Source: Pseudomonadota bacterium (GTDB lineage Bacteria; Pseudomonadota; Gammaproteobacteria; Pseudomonadales; Cellvibrionaceae). Taken from it: a DNA stretch of 8,314 nucleotides. A program made the translations under genes and the position numbers. A model generated the notes under the pieces. That model made no database searches, was not told where the DNA came from, and was given only the letters and a program-made list of their open reading frames with translations. This document shows, piece after piece, positions 6,200 to 8,314 of this stretch. Location: the NCBI GenBank assembly GCA_023416875.1, contig JAEZGT010000417.1, positions 1 through 8,314 of the forward strand, in the 5' to 3' direction. Position 1 is the first letter of the stretch. Every line of letters begins with the position of its first letter.

Positions 6200-6729
6200 C
6201 TTGCCAGGGTGCCTTCCTCAAGACTGATATCAATGCCGAGCGCGTCGGCGATGGCGTCCAGCTGCCCGGCCAGTTGCTCCAGATCGGTGCTTGCCGGTAC
6301 ATGCAGCAATCCTTCCGCCTCAAAGAGGGGCTCGCCGCTGTAGGGCATGCTCGAACAGTTAGTATTGAGATCCGCAATATTGATGTTGTATTGGGTCAGC
6401 GCCTGAGTAATTTCCAGAACAATTCCCGGCCGATCAGGACCGACCGCACTAAAGGTTGCGGTGCGCCCGCGCTCTGCCGGTGTGACCGTTTGCAGCTCTT
6501 CCACCACAACTCTGATGCCGCGCTCGGCGAGTCCTTGCATGGCGCTTTGCAGATTGCCGATTTTGTCCTCGGCCAAGCTGATGCGGATCACTCCGGCAAA
6601 TTTCCCCGCGAGTTGCGTCAGGCGGCTTTCGAGCCAGTTGCCTTGATGCTTGGCCACCAATTCGGCGATCTGCCGGATAACGCCCGGGCGGTCGTCGCTG
6701 AGAACGGAAAGAATGAAATGTTTGTCCAT
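6196..6729 (-). CDS. GcvR-like protein with two ACT domains (glycine cleavage system regulator family)
   Basis: This is a 177-aa cytosolic protein made of two ACT domains, about 4-80 and 91-170. Each opens with the DRPG loop typical of ACT folds (13-16 and 99-102). No DNA-binding or catalytic domain is present. E. coli GcvR (190 aa, same layout) binds glycine and blocks the activator GcvA, thereby repressing the glycine cleavage operon. Alternatively this may be one of the GcvR paralogues of unknown ligand. No gcv or gcvA gene is in the window to decide. The ATG at 6729 gives the usual N-terminus (MDKHFILSVL) and has GAGG 9 bases upstream; a TTG five codons earlier overlaps that site and is less likely. 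The gene runs against the HAD phosphatase gene with a 4-bp tail overlap. Upstream are a dyad and a hairpin, described separately. Confidence 0.88.
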   Translation of the reverse strand: MDKHFILSVLSDDRPGVIRQIAELVAKHQGNWLESRLTQLAGKFAGVIRISLAEDKIGNLQSAMQGLAERGIRVVVEELQTVTPAERGRTATFSAVGPDRPGIVLEITQALTQYNINIADLNTNCSSMPYSGEPLFEAEGLLHVPASTDLEQLAGQLDAIADALGIDISLEEGTLAS

Positions 6730-6755
6730 GGTCGAAAGCCTCAATTTTGTTGTCT

Positions 6756-6781
6756 ACCGGCGAACGCCGGTTCGTTTTTTT
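6756..6781 (+). terminator. Terminator-like hairpin pair with T7 tract in front of the GcvR-like gene
   Basis: Two overlapping, mutually exclusive stems are visible. The first pairs ACCGGC (6756-6761) with GCCGGT (6766-6771) around GAAC. The second pairs CGAAC (6761-6765) with GTTCG (6770-6774) around GCCG, and seven Ts (6775-6781) follow it directly. The rightward orientation fits termination of transcripts arriving from the HAD phosphatase gene through the antisense of the GcvR-like gene. Attenuation of a rightward transcript toward yheU is also possible. Confidence 0.5.
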
Positions 6782-6784
6782 GGG

Positions 6785-6797
6785 GTCTGATTCAGAC
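6785..6797. promoter_or_regulatory. Perfect 6+1+6 dyad, possible operator
   Basis: GTCTGA and TCAGAC are exact inverse complements around a single T. With a one-base centre this suits a dimeric protein binding DNA better than an RNA hairpin. It sits in the divergent gap between the GcvR-like gene and yheU, just downstream of the candidate -10 at 6810-6815 for the leftward gene. The symmetry is seen; the role is inferred. Confidence 0.35.
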
Positions 6798-6809
6798 GGT
6801 TGTGCCGAG

Positions 6810-6815
6810 AGTATA
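6810..6815 (-). promoter_or_regulatory. Candidate -10 box for the GcvR-like gene
   Basis: On the minus strand this reads TATACT, 5 of 6 to the sigma70 -10 consensus. A -35 is doubtful: the best, TAGACG (4 of 6), is only 15 bases away. If used, the transcript would start near 6803 and carry the dyad and the hairpin region in a leader of about 75 bases. Confidence 0.3.
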
Positions 6816-6911
6816 GGTGAAGCCCCCATGCGTCTATGCGCTCCGGCGAACAATCTGCCATTTTCAAGGGGCGAGGAATTCAGTAAGGTCGCCCATTTTT
6901 GCGAGGTCTGC

Positions 6912-7136
6912 ATGATCATTCCACCGGAGAGTCTTTCCGCAGAAGCCTTGCAGGGAGTGCTGGAAGAATTTATCAGCCGCGATGGCACCGATTACGGTGA
7001 GTCAGAGCTCAGCCTCGAAGCCAAAGTCAATCGCCTGAAGCCCCAGGTAATGCGCGGCGAGGTGCTGATTGTGTTTGATGAGGTGCTGGAAGGGGTCACG
7101 CTGATGACCCGGGAGGAATGGCGTGACCGCCAGTGA
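6912..7136 (+). CDS. yheU: YheU family protein (UPF0270)
   Basis: This is a small 74-aa cytosolic protein of the UPF0270/YheU family, whose function is not established. The signature is clear: MIIPPESLSAEALQGVLEEF at the start, the highly conserved RDGTDYGE at 23-30, then SLEAKVNRLKPQVMRGEVLIVFDE. It matches E. coli YheU (72 aa) over its full length. The ATG at 6912 gives the exact family N-terminus, with a GAGG-type site just upstream (6903-6906); the frame is open further 5', but that part is not family-like. The last 14 bases overlap the next gene, so the two are probably translated together. In E. coli, yheU sits next to the alpha/beta-hydrolase gene yheT, a loose parallel to the arrangement here. 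Confidence 0.95.
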   Translation: MIIPPESLSAEALQGVLEEFISRDGTDYGESELSLEAKVNRLKPQVMRGEVLIVFDEVLEGVTLMTREEWRDRQ

Positions 7137-7797
7137 ATCTCCCTATCTCAACGTCCTGCGCGACCAAGCCGATAAACCCTGGGCGCGCTTTCTCTTCGCA
7201 CACGGCGCCGGCGCTCCTATGGACAGCAGTTTTATGACGGATACCGCAGCGGCCATTGCCCATTACGGGGTGGAAGTGGTGCGGTTTGAATTTCCGTATA
7301 TGGCGGCGCGGCGCAGTGAGGGCAAGCGGCGACCACCTGATCGGACGGAAAAACTGCTCGCTTGCTGGGACGAGATAATCGAGCGCTATGCTGGCGATCG
7401 CTTGCCGCTTTTCATTGGCGGCAAATCCATGGGGGGACGCATGGCAACTCTATGGTCAGCGCAAAATCGTGGTGGCGACTGCTGGGGTATTGTGTGCTTC
7501 GGGTATCCCTTTCACCCGGCGGGCAAGCCGGAAAAATTGCGGGTGGAGCATCTGGCGAATTGCGGGATACCGCTGTTGATCGTGCAAGGCGAGCGCGATC
7601 CGCTGGGCTCCCGCGAAGAGGTGGACACCTATGATTTAACGCCGAGTACGCGCGTGCATTGGCTGGCCGCCGCGAACCACGATCTCAAACCCTTGCGCAG
7701 CTCCGGCGTTTCCCATGCTCAGCATATGGCGGCAGCGGCAGATGCCGCCGTCAGCTTTATGCGCGAAGCCGCTAAGCTTGATACTGCGGTGCGGTAA
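7123..7797 (+). CDS. Alpha/beta hydrolase, KANL3/Tex30-like (dienelactone-hydrolase-type fold)
   Basis: This is a 224-aa cytosolic serine hydrolase. The fold is shown by the LFAHGAGAPMDSSFM segment (24-38), the nucleophile elbow GGKSMGGRMA at 99-108 with Ser102, the acid in VQGERDPLGS (Asp159) and His186 in AANHDLKP. These match the KANL3/Tex30 alpha/beta-hydrolase-like family (COG3571 type). Its substrate is unknown and no biochemical role is well established. The GTG start at 7123 is supported by GGGAGG (7111-7116) 6 bases upstream, inside the end of yheU, and by the family-like N-terminus directly after it. The 14-bp overlap with yheU suggests translational coupling. tusA follows after 32 bp and may share the transcript. 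It is not the E. coli YheT family, which is larger (about 340 aa). Confidence 0.9.
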   Translation: MTASESPYLNVLRDQADKPWARFLFAHGAGAPMDSSFMTDTAAAIAHYGVEVVRFEFPYMAARRSEGKRRPPDRTEKLLACWDEIIERYAGDRLPLFIGGKSMGGRMATLWSAQNRGGDCWGIVCFGYPFHPAGKPEKLRVEHLANCGIPLLIVQGERDPLGSREEVDTYDLTPSTRVHWLAAANHDLKPLRSSGVSHAQHMAAAADAAVSFMREAAKLDTAVR

Positions 7798-7829
7798 TCT
7801 GCGTCTGAATTTTTGATGTGAAGGTTTTT

Positions 7830-8075
7830 ATGGCGGATGATGATTATCCAATCAAGAAACAACTGGACGCCACGGGGCTGACGTGTCCAGAGCCAGTGAT
7901 GTTGCTGCACAAGGCAATGCGTGAAATTGCACATGGGGAATGCGTGGAAGTCATTGCCACCGATCCCTCAACACAGCGCGATATCCCTAAGTTCTGCCAA
8001 TTTTTACGACACGGATTGTTGCGCCAGGAAGTGGCGCAGGACAAATTTATTTTTCTATTGCGCAAGGGCGGTTGA
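7830..8075 (+). CDS. tusA: Sulfurtransferase TusA
   Basis: This is an 81-aa cytosolic sulfur carrier. In E. coli, TusA takes persulfide sulfur from IscS and passes it to TusBCD and on to MnmA for 2-thiolation of tRNA wobble uridine; it also affects molybdenum cofactor and iron-sulfur balance. The catalytic Cys19 sits in the motif GLTCPEPVM (16-24). The family end DPSTQRDIPKFCQF (48-61) and RKGG (78-81) are present. The length is identical to E. coli TusA. The ATG at 7830 has AAGG (7821-7824) 5 bases upstream; a GTG four codons earlier overlaps that site and is disfavoured. It is the last clear gene of the rightward yheU-hydrolase-tusA cluster. Neither iscS nor tusBCD is in the window. Confidence 0.96.
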   Translation: MADDDYPIKKQLDATGLTCPEPVMLLHKAMREIAHGECVEVIATDPSTQRDIPKFCQFLRHGLLRQEVAQDKFIFLLRKGG

Positions 8076-8265
8076 CGCTGAGGATTAATACTCTATCGAG
8101 ACGAGGTGTTTCTTAAATTTTTCTCACGTTCGGTCGCCTTGTTTGTATTGAGGTCTAGATTAAGGTTTTGAATTAAGAGCTCCATGCATTCAGGCGTGGC
8201 TTTTTACTGCTTGTGAGGTCGCTGTCGATAGGCAGTTCAACCCGCTATTACTGAAGATACTTATC
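8076..8265. other. AT-richer intergenic region after tusA
   Basis: No gene is supported here. TTGACG at 8072-8077, overlapping the tusA stop, is followed after 16 bases by TATCGA (8094-8099). This is a weak promoter candidate pointing right. No tRNA-like or other structured RNA fold was recognised by eye apart from the hairpin at 8182-8205. Confidence 0.4.
8182..8205 (+). terminator. Possible intrinsic terminator downstream of tusA
   Basis: CCATGC (8182-8187) pairs with GCGTGG (8194-8199), with one T-G wobble, around a 6-base loop. One C and then five Ts (8201-8205) follow. It lies 106 bases after the tusA stop, far for a tusA terminator but with no gene between. The stem is short, so strength is uncertain. 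Confidence 0.4.
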
Positions 8266-8314
8266 ATGCGCCGACACAGTCGTCTTACCTTCCGTTTCAT
8301 GCACCGCATCAAAG
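8266..8314 (+). CDS. Possible N-terminus of a further rightward gene (partial)
   Basis: An ATG at 8266 opens a frame to the window edge that reads MRRHSRLTFRFMHRIK. GAAG lies 9 bases upstream, and codons are mostly C-ending like the neighbouring genes. The basic, arginine-rich start could precede a membrane or secreted segment, but only 16 residues are visible and no family can be named. The opposite strand is also open here, reading VHETEGKTTVSAHDKYLQ up to a TAA near 8248-8250. The coding strand is therefore not settled. Confidence 0.3.
   Translation, partial: MRRHSRLTFRFMHRIK

Noticed and set aside
6747..6911. Long 5' extension of the yheU frame
   Set aside because: The frame is open by chance. 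The predicted extra residues are not YheU-like and overlap the hairpin and dyad region, while 6912 gives the exact family N-terminus.
8238..8248. Inverted 11-base match between CAACCCGCTAT here and ATAGCGGGTTG at 192-202
   Set aside because: The match is short and isolated and does not extend on either side. In a search of this many word pairs it is plausibly chance, so I do not call it terminal repeats of an element.
1..8314. A mobile element, defence system, CRISPR array or biosynthetic cluster
   Set aside because: I looked for transposase or integrase motifs, phage genes, nuclease or helicase pairs and regular spacer arrays and saw none. The genes are mostly housekeeping families with similar composition.

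Overview
The window looks like ordinary chromosome from a Gammaproteobacterium. The best evidence is close family matches to E. coli-type proteins: TusA, monothiol glutaredoxin GrxD, YheU (UPF0270) and a GcvR-like double-ACT protein. The coding DNA is moderately GC-rich with strong Shine-Dalgarno sequences. A secreted protein with a GEVED-type C-terminus and a lone HyuB-type enzyme are common in marine or environmental lineages of the class. I cannot name a genus. I see no transposase, integrase, tRNA, rRNA or CRISPR array.

Left part (1-2690): the window opens inside a rightward gene whose C-terminus resembles a GEVED domain. It is followed by a short 21-bp tandem repeat that begins at its stop codon. 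Facing it are two leftward membrane-protein genes: a calcium/sodium antiporter of the CaCA/YrbG type (2684 to 1626) and then a CNNM/CBS/CorC-HlyC protein (1543 to 236). Both fit ion or small-cation homeostasis. A possible separate promoter and a GC-rich dyad lie between them.

Middle part (2690-6200): a divergent intergenic region leads into a rightward hydantoinase-B/oxoprolinase-family gene without its usual hyuA partner. Next comes grxD, closed by a near-perfect intrinsic terminator. Then a two-gene unit encodes an unrecognised 157-aa cytosolic protein and a HAD-IIA phosphatase.

Right part (6196-8314): the phosphatase gene collides tail to tail with the leftward GcvR-like gene, sharing 4 bp and leaving no room for a terminator. 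A rightward-facing terminator-like hairpin sits beyond the start of the GcvR-like gene, so phosphatase transcripts may run antisense across it. Rightward again come yheU, an overlapping KANL3/Tex30-like alpha/beta hydrolase and tusA. The last 240 bp are AT-richer, with a possible terminator and perhaps the first codons of another gene.

I found no convincing new multi-gene system. The points most worth a second look are the unrecognised 157-aa protein, the orphan HyuB, the convergent HAD/GcvR-like junction with its displaced terminator, the two alternative hairpins there, and the stop-codon tandem repeat.
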